Source of the DNA: Ureaplasma canigenitalium ATCC 51252
Lineage (GTDB): Bacteria; Bacillota_I; Bacilli_A; Mycoplasmatales; Mycoplasmoidaceae
DNA: 64,000 nt
Reading direction: 5' to 3'
Assembly: GCF_000712165.1 (NCBI RefSeq)
Contig: NZ_JONZ01000005.1
Location: 62,001 to 126,000, forward strand
The stretch's first letter is position 1; every line of letters starts with the position of its first letter. Made by a program: the position numbers and the translations under genes. The notes under the pieces were generated by a model. That model had not been told where the DNA came from. It did no database searches and was given only the letters and a program-made list of their open reading frames with translations. This document shows, in pieces, positions 32,952-44,100 of the stretch.

Positions 32952-33495
32952 ATTTTTCTAGAATTTTAATAATTTCTTCTTTGTTAATGTTTAAAAAATT
33001 AATATGTTTAAATAGTTGTTTGTGATTATAGTAAGGAATTTCAAGCATATCACAGAGATAAAGTCGCTTATTTTTAGTGTTGAGATTAAAATCAACATAA
33101 TCATTTCAGCTAATTCCAGAGCGGTTTAAATTAATTTCATCATTATTTAAGACAAAGCTTTTGAATTTATTATAGAGTTTATCTAATTCAATTTCAGCAA
33201 TGCCTTTTTTTACTACATTCTCATTTATGTCACTAATCTTAAAAAAGATATGTTTGACTGGTTTGTTAAGAAATGACTGAATCCTTGTTCTAATCTGTTT
33301 GCCAGTAAAATCTGGGTCAAGACATAATATAATACCGTTTGCTGCTTCAGCTTTTTTAATCTCGTTTAAGGTGTTATTATTTATCACATTACCATTGGTA
33401 ATAATAAAATTCCCATCAATAAAACTTGATAGTTTTGCTACATCAGTTTTACCTTCAACGATAATTGTTTCTTTAATTTTTATTTTTGATATCAC
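32938..33495 (-). CDS. rnmV: Ribonuclease M5 (5S rRNA maturation)
   Basis: Toprim-fold nuclease that trims precursor 5S rRNA. The Toprim signature is IIVEGKTDVAKL near residues 10-21 and the acidic motif is LCLDPDFTGKQIR. Its 185 residues match the family. The start is GTG at 33495, inside the 3' end of prs (overlap 23 nt), and its stop overlaps rsmI. One TGA-Trp is included. In Bacillus rnmV adjoins ksgA; here it sits between prs and rsmI. Confidence 0.92.
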
Positions 33496-34498
33496 AGCTT
33501 TTAAGTTTGTTCATTAAAGTAGTCTTACTATATTTTTCATAAACTTGTGACATTGTCCCGATTTCTTTTTCGTAAATCTTAATGCATTCTGCGATTACAG
33601 GAGCAATTGAAACGATATGAAGTCAAGGATAAGTTTCTTTTCTTTCAATCGTATCTGTAACATAAACTTTGTCAATCACCCCAGAATTAATTGCATTACT
33701 AAAGTTTTCAATCGCATTCTTATTAAACAAACCGTGAGTGGCTAATATAGAAACTGTTTTAGCTCCTTTTTCTTTAACAATTTTAGCAGCACCTAGAATT
33801 GTCCCTCCAGTGTCAATCATATCATCCACAAGGATGCAATTTTGTCCCTCTACATCCCCAAGGATATTATTAATTTCAACTTCGTTTTTTCCACTACGAC
33901 GTTTATCAACAATCGCTAGATTAGACTTAAGAACAAGACTTATTTCACGTGCTCTTTTGACACATCCATAATCAGGACTTACAATGGTAAGGTCATTTGG
34001 ATAATGATTAAGATCAATATAATTATCCATTAGCATCCAAGCTCCTTCAAGGCTATCAAAGGAGATGTCGAAAAAACCTTGTGTCTGTAAACTGTGGATG
34101 TCTCAAGTTAAGACTGCATTCGCACCAGCTGCTTCGAGCATTTTAGCGACTAGTCTTGATGAAATTGGTTCACGTGGTTTAGCCTTTCGATCCTGTCTAG
34201 CATACCCATAGTATGGAATAACAACAGCAATTGACTTCGCAGAAGCTCTTTTAATCGCATCAATCGCGATTAGTAGTTCCATTAAATTATCATTCACCGG
34301 TTTAGCTGTTGACTGGATGATAACAACCTTTTTGCCTCTCACTGGAACAAGCGGAGTAACTATGATTTCACCATCAGCAAATTTTTCAATCTTAATTTCA
34401 GAAAGCGGAGACCCAAGTTCAATAGCTACCTTATTAGCTAATTCTTTAGAGGCTGATAAACCAAAAACTACAATACTTTTTTCATTACAACAGTTCAT
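33473..34498 (-). CDS. prs: Ribose-phosphate pyrophosphokinase (PRPP synthetase)
   Basis: Makes PRPP from ribose-5-phosphate and ATP for nucleotide salvage. The ATP/flexible-loop part reads YYGYARQDRKAKPREPISS and the PRPP loop is LVDDMIDTGGT. The N-terminal VFGLSASKELANKVA and GEIIV segments fit. It has 341 residues, slightly longer than usual because of a basic C-terminal tail that overlaps rnmV. TGA-Trp codons occur. It lies 3 nt after the tRNA-binding-domain gene. Adjacency to the phosphate importer is noteworthy since the enzyme needs phosphate as activator. Confidence 0.95.
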
Positions 34499-34501
34499 AA
34501 A

Positions 34502-35101
34502 TTACCTATTAATATATGCTAAGTCAAAAACATCACCAATTTGATAACGGTCATCTAATTCAACAATTCCATCATCATTAAATTGATCAATATTTAATTC
34601 TTTTTTACTACAGCACATCCCATTTGATTCAATATTCATTAATTTGCCAGGAAGGATGCTCTCCCCATTAGGCATCACAGTATTTGGAAGAGCAATAACG
34701 ACTGTCAAACCCTGACGAGCATTCTTCGCTCCACAGACGATTTGAAGCATTTTTCCATTGCCTATATCAACAAGATTCTTCGACAAGTGAGTCCCTGCAA
34801 TTTTTTCATTTTCTTTAATATAACCAACCGTTAAGTAACCATAATCATTTTTATTAAATTTAATATTTAAATTAGTAACTTGATTAATCTGACTAATTAA
34901 TTCCTCATCAATAAAATAATAACCCGGTTGCAAATCCGGAATATATTTTGTAGGGTAAAATAAGTTAAAAGCGATGACATTATCACCATAAGTTATTGTC
35001 ACTAAATCTTCTGTAACTTGACTAATCTCGCCTTTTTTCGATGTTCCTTGATTAAAAATCAATACATCTTTTTCATCGTTTTTTAAATAATATAAATACA
35101 T
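34502..35101 (-). CDS. ytpR: tRNA-binding (EMAP II-like) domain protein, YtpR type
   Basis: The C-terminal half of this 199-residue protein is a tRNA-binding OB fold: LQIVCGAKNARQGLTVVIAL, PNGESILPGKLMNIESNGMC and CSKKELN follow the family pattern. The N-terminal 90 residues (LIFNQGTSKKGEIS, YPDLQPGYYFIDEEL-like part) match the DUF4479 part of YtpR proteins. It is the first gene of the long minus-strand operon that ends with phoU. MetRS in this operon lacks such a domain, so it could act in trans as a tRNA helper; that is inference. Confidence 0.85.
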   Translation of the reverse strand: MYLYYLKNDEKDVLIFNQGTSKKGEISQVTEDLVTITYGDNVIAFNLFYPTKYIPDLQPGYYFIDEELISQINQVTNLNIKFNKNDYGYLTVGYIKENEKIAGTHLSKNLVDIGNGKMLQIVCGAKNARQGLTVVIALPNTVMPNGESILPGKLMNIESNGMCCSKKELNIDQFNDDGIVELDDRYQIGDVFDLAYINR

Positions 35102-35271
35102 TTTTAAACCTAAACTATATTAATAATAATATATTAATAATATATTGATAATTTATAAGTCTACTAATTTTAAGGTAAAGGGTGAAAAAAAGCAAAAAAG
35201 CAAACCACTTTTAAGATAGATTAAAACAACTACTTAAACTTTGTTAAAATTTAACGAAAAAGGAGAGAATG
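35102..35271. other. Divergent promoter region, no gene
   Basis: A very AT-rich 170-bp spacer between the divergent YtpR-type gene and the second degV. It contains repeated TATTAATAATA motifs near 35118-35150 that could serve as -10 boxes for the minus strand. AAGGAGAG at 35260-35267 is the ribosome site of degV. Confidence 0.4.
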
Positions 35272-36141
35272 ATGAAAACAGCGATTTTAATTGATACCGG
35301 TGCTAACGTCCTTGATATTAAGGATGAAAATGTTTTTTACATTCCAATCGGTCTTACCATCAAAGAACACGGATGTAACGAAGTTTTCAAGGATGACGTT
35401 GATGCGGTAAGTCAGGAAGATTTAAAAAATTTAATGCTAAGAAAAGCATCAATTAAGACAAGTCTACCGCAACCTGGAAGAGTAATTGAAAAGGTTAATG
35501 AACTTTTTACTAAATATGATCGTGTAATCATTCTTACCCTTTCTAGTGGTATTTCTGGCTACTTTAAGAGTCTTGACCTTGTTAAGAATGAATTTAAAAA
35601 TAAAAACTTGCTATGTCTTGATAGTAGATCAGTTAGTGTTGGTATTCTTTGAATCGTTGAGACAATTAATGAAGCACTGAGAAACAATGAAAATATAAGT
35701 AATGACGAAATCAAAATGATAGTTGAAAAAAATGCAAACCTGATTAAAGGTGGTTTAATTGTTAGCGATTTAAACCAACTCGTTTCAGGTGGTCGAATTT
35801 CAAAAATTAAGGCTGCTTTCGCTAAACTATTTGGCTTCAAATTATTTATTAAGTGAGATGGTGACCTTGAATTTATTAGTAAAGCACCAAGCATTAGAAC
35901 TTCGTTAAAAAATTTACTTGATAAGACAAATGAATTAAATCAATTCCGTACTAAAGGGATTAAAAAAATAGTTCTTCTAACTGATTACGAAAATAAAGAA
36001 CAAATCGAAAGTCTTAAAGAACTTGTAATCGAACTTCTTGATATAGATCATCCTCCTTTTAATTATAGTTATCTCCCTGGGTGTATTTATGCTCATGTGG
36101 GTGTTAATAATTTTGCTATTTTAATTGAATCAAATGAATAA
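35272..36141 (+). CDS. Second DegV family fatty-acid-binding protein (FakB-like)
   Basis: A 289-residue DegV protein. The family loop is KTSLPQPGRV, followed by TLSSGISGYFKS and QLVSGGRISK. The N-terminus TAILIDTGANV has DTGA where FakB proteins often have DS. Two ATG codons lie in tandem (35269 and 35272); the second has better distance to AGGAGAG. The end overlaps the flavoprotein gene by 8 nt, so both are likely co-translated. With the DegV at 4297 this gives FakA two alternative lipid-binding partners. Confidence 0.87.
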
Positions 36142-37111
36142 TATGAATAATAAAAAATATGATGTAACAATCATCGGCGGTGGTCCTGGTGGAATGTACG
36201 GAGCAGCAATGGGTGGTTTTTATAACCTAAAAACCTTGTTAATCGAACATACAAATATACTCGGTGGTCAAGTTACTAATTACTATAAAGATAAAAATAT
36301 TCACGATATACCTGGTTATAGTGAAATTAAGGGTATCGATTACATTAACAACCTTCTTGCTCAAATTCAATTTTACGATAATCTTGTCGACATTAAATAT
36401 GAGACAAAAATAACTTCATATACCTATAACGAAGAAACTGAGTACTTTACTTTATTCGACGAAGATGAAAAAGTTGTTTGTGAAACAAGAAATATAATTC
36501 TAGCCTACGGCAAGGGACTTTATACTCCGATTAAACTTCCCTTAAAAAACATCGACGAAGACTTAATTGCTTACAAAATTAATCCGTCATTTGATTACGA
36601 AAACAAGAGTATTTTTGTGCTTGGTGCTGGGGATTCTGCACTTGATGCTGTCAAATATTTAAAAGAAAAATATCACAACATCAAGGTTTCGCTAGTTGCT
36701 AGAAAACAAATTGCTGGTACATCAGTAAGTATAGAAACCTTAAGGAAATGAAATGTTAACCTTTATATTGGTTATGATGTTAAGGATGTCAACAATCATA
36801 AAATTACCATTTTAAACACGTTAGATAATGAACTTCATTCATTTAGTGTTGATCATGTTTTTGTTAATTATGGGTTTATGATTGACAAAGAAAATAATCC
36901 ATATAGAAACTGAGCGATTGATTTTTCTAATGATTGTAAAATTATCGTCAATGGTGAATATGAAACAAAAACCAATGGAATTTATGCCATTGGTGATTGT
37001 ATTTATGATGACAAACCTTTCTACTGCATCATAGCTAGTCAACATCAAGCAATTAAGGCTGTCCACAGCATTAGAAAAAAGATTAAAGATGGTGCTGATA
37101 AATATTATTAA
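36134..37111 (+). CDS. Thioredoxin-reductase-like NAD(P)H/FAD oxidoreductase without CxxC (FNR2 type)
   Basis: A 325-residue flavoprotein. FAD is bound by TIIGGGPGGMYGAAMGG at the N-terminus, the NAD(P) motif is VLGAGDSALDAV near residue 160, and the second FAD motif is GIYAIGDCIYDD. The segment TNILGGQVTNYYKDKNIHDIPG is typical for this superfamily. The redox CxxC of true thioredoxin reductase is missing, which fits ferredoxin/flavodoxin-NADP reductases of the YumC type. The start could be ATG 36134, ATG 36143 or TTG 36125. It overlaps the DegV gene. The electron acceptor is unknown. Confidence 0.85.
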
Positions 37112-37113
37112 TC

Positions 37114-37144
37114 AATTTAAACCGCTTCCAAATTGGTTTAAATT
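37114..37144. repeat. Perfect 10-bp inverted repeat after the flavoprotein gene
   Basis: AATTTAAACC and GGTTTAAATT face each other across 11 nt directly after the stop at 37111. It has no T run and may be an RNA-stabilising hairpin. Confidence 0.6.
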
Positions 37145-37173
37145 AAAAGAGATTAAAATTAGATAAGAAAAAA

Positions 37174-37202
37174 AAATAAGGCTCAATACCTTATTTTTTT
37201 TC
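37174..37202. terminator. Bidirectional terminator between the flavoprotein gene and the opp operon end
   Basis: AATAAGG / CCTTATT with a 7-nt loop is flanked by A-rich and T-rich runs on both sides, so it can work for both convergent units. Confidence 0.85.
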
Positions 37203-37239
37203 GTCATTCACGATGGAAATAGAACCTTATCCTTTTTCT

Positions 37240-37722
37240 TTAAAGTTTCATATAAGCATCGTGTAGCGATGTTGAATCTTGTAAAAATTCCTTTTGCTCT
37301 TTAATTAAAGTAAGACGATAAGCAATACTTGCGATGATTGCTGTAATAACGACCAAAGGAAATAGATAAGTTAAAATAACAGAAGACTTGTAGAGATTAA
37401 ATTGCTTTTCTTTTTCGAATACCTTTAAGTATTTCTTGTGAAAACCAATAGTCACAATGAGCAATGAAAGATAGCAAGACAAAGCAACAAAACTATTAAT
37501 TCCAATAAAAGAAGCAGACACATGGTACTGTAGGGTTAATAACCGAATTTGTTCTTCGAATCTAGCACTAATTTCCCCTGTTCGTTTCTGGTTAAGTAAA
37601 TTCATCAAACTAGTCTGATAAATGAAAAAGGGAACAAGTGCACTTATAATCAATAGTCAACTAAAAAGGAAAATCCAATTAAATTTAAAGATGAAGGTAA
37701 ATCTTTTATTAACAAACGACAT
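37240..37722 (-). CDS. Unknown small membrane protein at the end of the opp operon
   Basis: A 160-residue protein with about four hydrophobic helices (near 15-40, 76-100 and 118-140 are clearest) and a charged loop EQIRLL between the first pair. No family was recognised. Its ATG shares bases with the stop of the OppA-like gene (TAATG), so it belongs to that operon and is made together with the lipoprotein. It could assist OppA or the protease at the membrane; this is only suggested by position. One TGA-Trp lies in the first helix. Confidence 0.75.
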
Positions 37723-40700
37723 TACTGTTCCTCCCCGTCTTTTGGTGGAGTTGTTGGTAAACCAGCTCTTGGTGGTTTACTATAATCATAAGCAAACTGC
37801 AGGTGAAAGTTAGCATTGCTAGCTAAACCACCAAGACTTGAAATACTTCAACTGGTATCAGTGTCCATAATGGTTAAAATCGGAACTTCTTCCCGAATGA
37901 TTTTTTCCATAGCAACAATTATGTCAAAGATTTCAGTCTCATCACTCCATCCACCTCGACCACCAGAGAAGAAACGTTTAATTCTTTCAATGTGGTCAGC
38001 CTGAGCTTCATCTTTTTCATAGTAAAGGTCTGTATTCACAACATCAGTATCTTGACCGTCGTGTTTAATATACTCACTAGTGTATATCTTAGTTGGGTTA
38101 ATTTGGCCACTTGGTCCTTGTTGACCATTAAACACACTTAATATTTCATATTCGTCATTAGGTAGATGACCAAGAGCATCAAAACTGAAAATAGTATTAC
38201 CATCTTTTCGGTTTAAAATTAAATCTGCAACATCACCATATTCTTCTTTAACAAGGTCAGAATCAACATTAATTAATTCACTTTTTAAAGGTAGAATAAA
38301 TTCTTGATCTTGAATTTTACCGTGAAGTTTCACATAAAGATTCTCATCATTAATTTTTTTAGCAAGTGTGTTTGGTAAATAAATTCTTCTTTTACCAGCA
38401 TTTGCTTTTTCATTAGTGTTTAATTTGTTAAATGCTTCAATTTCAGCATCACCTAAACTAAAATTGAAGAGAGGAACTGCTTGGTTTACTTCCTTTAATT
38501 TCTTACCCTCTTTTTGAATATTAAGATGATCAGGGTTATAAAGACGACTTGTTTTGATTTTACCTGTATATGCTAATTCCTTAATAATCGCATATTGTTC
38601 TTCACTAATCTGTAAACGGTAGAGAAGAAGATCGTGTTCTTCTTTGGTATCGTTTTTATGTAATTCAAAGAAAGTTTTAAAGGTTCAAGAACCGGTAGGG
38701 TTTAGTTCGTATCCTTGTGATTTATTTTTTTGTAAATCAATTCCATCGGTAATTAATAAAGGCAACATTGAAGCATCGACATCGCTTCCAGAATACTTAT
38801 CAAAGTTCGCATAAGTCATATCAAACTTACCACTTGCTATAAACGAAGCATAAGTATTAGGTGGAAGTGATTTTAGGTTAACCTTCACATACCCATTTAA
38901 ATTATTTTCCATAATATCCTTGAAGGTAATAGCTGCATTCGCGGCTTCAGGTGGGCTTGATGGATAAACAAATTCAATCGTAACTTCTTTTTGTTCTGGG
39001 TGTTTTTGTTTATAACGTTCAAGGTAGAATAGAGCAACTGAAGGGTCGTAAGCTTTATCTGTTCGTTCGATGTTTTCAAAGTTTAAACTTTTTGAGTTGT
39101 GTTCAGCAAAAGTGTTGTTTTGAAGCGGAAAGAATTTGTAATTAGGAGCATCCTTCGGTTTTTTAACATGAAGTTGTTTCGTAAGTTCAGCTTGACGGTC
39201 AACATCTTTGTAATCAATCTTTTCTACCTTTTTATTATTAGGATTGTTTAAATCGTATTCAGAAGCATAAGAAGCTGGGTCGAATCGATATTCAATGTTT
39301 CTTCCATAACTATCTTTTAAGGTACCAAAAGCGGTTCAAGAAGTTACAACAAAACTTGAAGTCCATCCTGTTAATCGAAGGACAGATTCACGATTCAGAG
39401 CATATGAAATTGCTCGTCGAAGGTCACTATCAAGAATTGGGATGTGTTTTTTATCCTTATTTTTTAAATATTCATCATAACTTTCATAACGACTTTGTTC
39501 ATCAAGGTTAAACTGAAATCCAACTGTACCATAACCTTGTAGTTTTTTTAACATTTTTCGGTATTTTTCACGAGCTCAGAATTGTAGTTGATAACTTGAT
39601 GGAACATTAGTGGCTGAAATAATCCCTTCTTTAAATCAAAGTGATTTAACTTCATCTTTTCCATTAAAGAAAATCTTAATCCGGTTTGAAATTGTCCAAT
39701 TACTTGAATAATAGTTTTTGTTTTTAACAAGGTTAATGTAACCTTCGGAACCAAGAATACTGCTTTCGATTAGGAAGGGTCCATTCGTAAGGAAATTTTT
39801 TTCAGTACTACCGAAGTTATGAATCCCTCCGTTTGTTTCAATAAACTTACGGTTAACAGGTAGGAATTCTTGCTTATTAATAAAAGCAGTAAGTGCATCA
39901 AAAGGACGACTCTTTGGACTAAAAGGTTCAAATTCAACCAGTAGGTCATAACGACTTTTTGGTAGACCATAGTGCTTTAATAATTGGTTACCCTTGATTA
40001 AATTAGCTACCGTGTCTTCACGGAAAACTTGTTTCTTAAAGAAGTATGGGTTTGGAATTAATTTAAAATCCTTAATTTTGTTAGTGTATTTATCAAGTGC
40101 TTTAATGGTCTTAAGATCTTTCAAATCAAGATTTGCATTTTCTGGTAAACGAAGAGCTTCAAGTAACTCATCGTTATTCATATTAATAAACATTTGACCA
40201 GTTCAAAGACCAAGTGAAAGAGCTGCTTTTTTAATTTCATTAACTTCTTTAGTATCAAGCGGATTTCCTTCTTTGTCAAACTCTTGATTACTAAAAGGTT
40301 TTCAGTTTTCGTAGTCTTCAACATATTGATTTAGGTGCTCGTCAAAACGATATCCAACACGACCAAACGGATTCTTGTATGGTTTACCAAATTTTTGAAT
40401 ATATTTCTCTTGAGCAGTAGTAAATGCTCTTGAACCACGAATATTCATATTTAATAAAGGGGTTCTAAGTTGTGAACCGGTATTTAGGTCAAGGATGTAC
40501 TGTACAGCATCAATGAAATCCTGCGCTTCAACTTCCTTACCATCACTTCATTTTGAAGCACCTTGATTAAGAGCGAAACGAACAGCAAAAACCTTTCCGG
40601 TCTTACTTGTGAAAGCAAGAAAAGGTGGTCGATCATCATTGATGTATTGAGCTAAAGCACCAGCTTGGAAACCAAAATCAGCAAGGGGGTAGAAGTTACC

Positions 40701-41096
40701 AGCAAGTTTGTCACTACCACCAAAATTATTAAAAATGTCATTTTGATCCATCGCATCAAAAGTATTCGCATTACTATTTCGGAATCACTTAAAGTCAAGT
40801 TTTGCAAGACCAAGAAGGTTTCCAATCTTTCCATTAGGACTTGGTGCTTCTTTTAATAATCCTTCAACAAGAGCTGGAGCTACCCTTCTAAGGTTGACAT
40901 ACTTTATATAATTAAGAGAATTAATCGCATCAACAGCAAGACCAAAATCGTAGGCATCTTGTACCTTTAATGAAGTTTTAGATTCAGTTGAACCTGTAGA
41001 AGTACAACTCACCGCGGCAACAGCTACTATTGATGCTGTTGTCAAGGCTAGTAGACTAAGACTAACAAGTTTCTTTCTGTTCATTGTTTTTTTCAT
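37722..41096 (-). CDS. oppA: OppA-like peptide-binding lipoprotein
   Basis: A 1,124-residue surface lipoprotein. The signal peptide ends with VAVAAVSC, a lipobox with Cys31. The segment DLRRAISYALNRESVLRLTG near the middle is the classical helix of family-5 solute-binding proteins, which bind oligopeptides for Opp importers. At about twice the size of ordinary OppA (540) it resembles the large OppA proteins of mycoplasmas such as M. hominis P100, which also have adhesin or ecto-ATPase roles. GAGGT precedes the ATG. It lies after the PDxFFG protein gene (11 nt) and the whole oppBCDF set. Substrate range is not visible. Confidence 0.85.
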
Positions 41097-41107
41097 TTTT
41101 GATACCT

Positions 41108-44100
41108 CTAGACTGAGAATTGGTTAGAAATTCTAAGAATCACTTCATTTTTTTCGTTTTTTTCAGCATAAATTGGTGCTACTGATTTTGGTTTTCCGTT
41201 TTCACTAATGATCGATCGACTACCAAGGGTTAAAAGACCCTTAATTTCTTTTTTGTCTTTATCTGTTAAATATAATCTAAATAACGAACCTTTAGTTGAA
41301 GTATTGTCAAAGTTAATTAACGAGTTTGTATAGTTTGCAAGAGTCGCATAATCAGTTGCTCAAGATGTAAAACCTTCATCATCAAGAGTTCATTTCGAAG
41401 ATGGATCACTTTGTTTTTTGAAATAGAACATATTGTTTGTATTTTTAGTATTAACTTTAATGTATCTAATTTCCCGTCCATCAAGCGATTCAATCGCAAG
41501 ATAACCAAGTTTTTCCTGGTATTCCTTTGGTACAAATCCCCAGAAGAAGGTACTGTCTTTATCCTTGTTTCGGAAGACACCACTTAGTGTGCGGTCACCA
41601 ATCCCTTGTGATTTAAGAGTATAGAATCAAAAGGCTTCTGCACGGTTCTTAGCAACTCTGGTATTGGTTACATCAGTTATTTGTAAATTTTCATCTTTAA
41701 CTGGTTCACGTTTATCATCATATAATTCTCAATTAACGATTTTTCTTAGTCAACGGTCTTTAAAGAACCCGTTGTTAGTTTGGGTAGTTTGTCCTATTCT
41801 TGAAGGACTAAGACGGTTATTAAATCCACCGATATTAAAGGTAAACGCAGCACCATCATAGTCACGGAACCGATAGTTAGGGTTTGTATTAAGAGTTTTA
41901 AGGAATTCCTCTTCGCTCTTCGGTAAATATCTATCTCGTTCAGCTTGATATTTCTCAGCGATAGCACTTTTTTGCTCATCGGATAAACTATTATATTCAG
42001 GAGAAGTAATTTGCTTAATAAATGCTTCATAATGCTTGATCAGTAAATTATTATTTTCAATGATTTTACTAATTGCATTTTTTTCATTAACAAATGATCA
42101 GAAAATACTATTGTGAACATCAGAGTGATCAAGAGCACCAAAACGAAGATTGAAAACAGGGATGGCTCGTTTTAATCATTGGCGAGTATTTTCCCCAGCA
42201 AAAAGAATTTCATTACCTGTATTAAATTCGTTAATACCTGAAATAAAGTTAGGGATATTAGGAGTCTCTACCTTGCTAGGAATATAGTTCGTTTGTACAT
42301 AGTCACGTGTTAGTACTTCAGCAATGTTGTATGTATAGTCACTAAAGATTTGACCAAGGTTGCTTTGTTTTCGTTCCCCATCCTGTTCAGCAATTTCTGT
42401 TTTGAGACTAAAACCTTCAAGGTCAGTCTTCTTAAGTTCTTCACCATTGTATTTATAAGTAAGAAGTTCATCGCTCGTTTTTTTCTTATTTCGCTGTGAA
42501 ACATAAGCAGCATTACCATATAAAACCATTGCTATTTGAGCTAAGTTTAAGGTGTTATCAAGCGAAGTAACTCCTCGATTGAATTGAATGTGGAACCAAA
42601 CAGCATTTAAAACTGCATCGGTACTTCGAACTGGTTCATTAGTCACTCGTGGAGAGTAAATGTTTTTCTTATTACCAGAATATTCATCACACATTTTCGG
42701 TTCTTCTTCTTGGTTAAAATTCATAAAACCAGGAAGTCCATATTGTCCATCAAAAATGTAACTAATCTTGTGTAGTTCCTTTGCTGTATAGTCTTTTGTC
42801 TTAATTAATTGTGCTTCTTCAACGATGAATTTATCCATTAAAGATGAGTAAAGTTCACCATTTAAAAACTCTTCATAACTAACATTTGAGTGCTGTTTAT
42901 GATAAACATCCTTGAAGTATTTCTCAAGATCTAACAGTTGCAAAACAGACTCTTTTTTTCAAGCACGATAACGATCATTACCAGTACCTTTAAACTTAAC
43001 GGTAAAACTTTCTGGATCAATTGCTTTATACTTCATAAAAGCATCATGATTTTTAAATTTAAGAACACTTAAAGTTGTACCTTTAGGAATTGGATAACTT
43101 GATGAAGCATCAAGATTTCAAATGTAATTTGTGTCTAATGTAACATCATTATTTGATTTGAAATATTTACTTAATACACTACCAATCGAGTTATCGATAT
43201 TACTTAAAATAACGATAATTTCAGTGTCATCCTTAGTTAAATCATTAATACTTGTTACATTATTTTTCTTAACTACCAAGTAGTTTTTAGGAGCAAGGAT
43301 TGTCGAACCATCGCTTAATTTTAAACTAACCTTTTGATCACCTAGAGCAATGGTATGATTTTCATTTGCTGTTCAATCTTTATTACCAGTTTGATCGTAT
43401 AGGGTTGGAAAAAATAGAGTAGAACCAGAAGGTCGAAGAGTATGATAAAAATTATCCTTATTTTCTTTTACAAGATTCTTAGTTGTAGGAATTGCAAGAT
43501 AACGATACCCATCCTTATCAGGAGCTGTTACTTTGTTAAAGAAGGTGTAACCATATTCCTTTTTTTCCTTAGCATGTTTCGCGGAATTGTTAGCTTGGAT
43601 ACTCAATAATTGGAATTGAGATTTTGCTTGGTTAAGTTCTTCTTTTCTTGTCTCGTAGGCATAACTTCATTTTTTCTTATCTTGATTTAAGATTCCACCA
43701 TCGATGTGATTAATGAAGAAATTAATATTATCTTGTGAAGCATTTTCAGTTCTTTGGTAAGGATAGAGACTAGAGTAATTTTTATCTTTTAGTGACTCAT
43801 CAAGTAAGTGTAAATAACGGCGATCAAGAGTAGCTCTTTCACCTTTAATTATTGGGACAACCTTATAATTATCTTCACCCTTAACATACTCGTTATCCGC
43901 TCCCAGAGCGGTTGAAGTTCATCCATTTAAACTAAATTCTCGTTGAACAAGTTGGTTAATTGCTATAACAATCTGTTCACTTCTTTGTTGAAAACCACGA
44001 TAATTAAAACTACCGTTTTCGTCAACATAAATATTAGGATTAATCACTGGTTGATTAAACTTGTTTTTAATTAGTACTTTAATGTCAGCTGGACTTGCAT

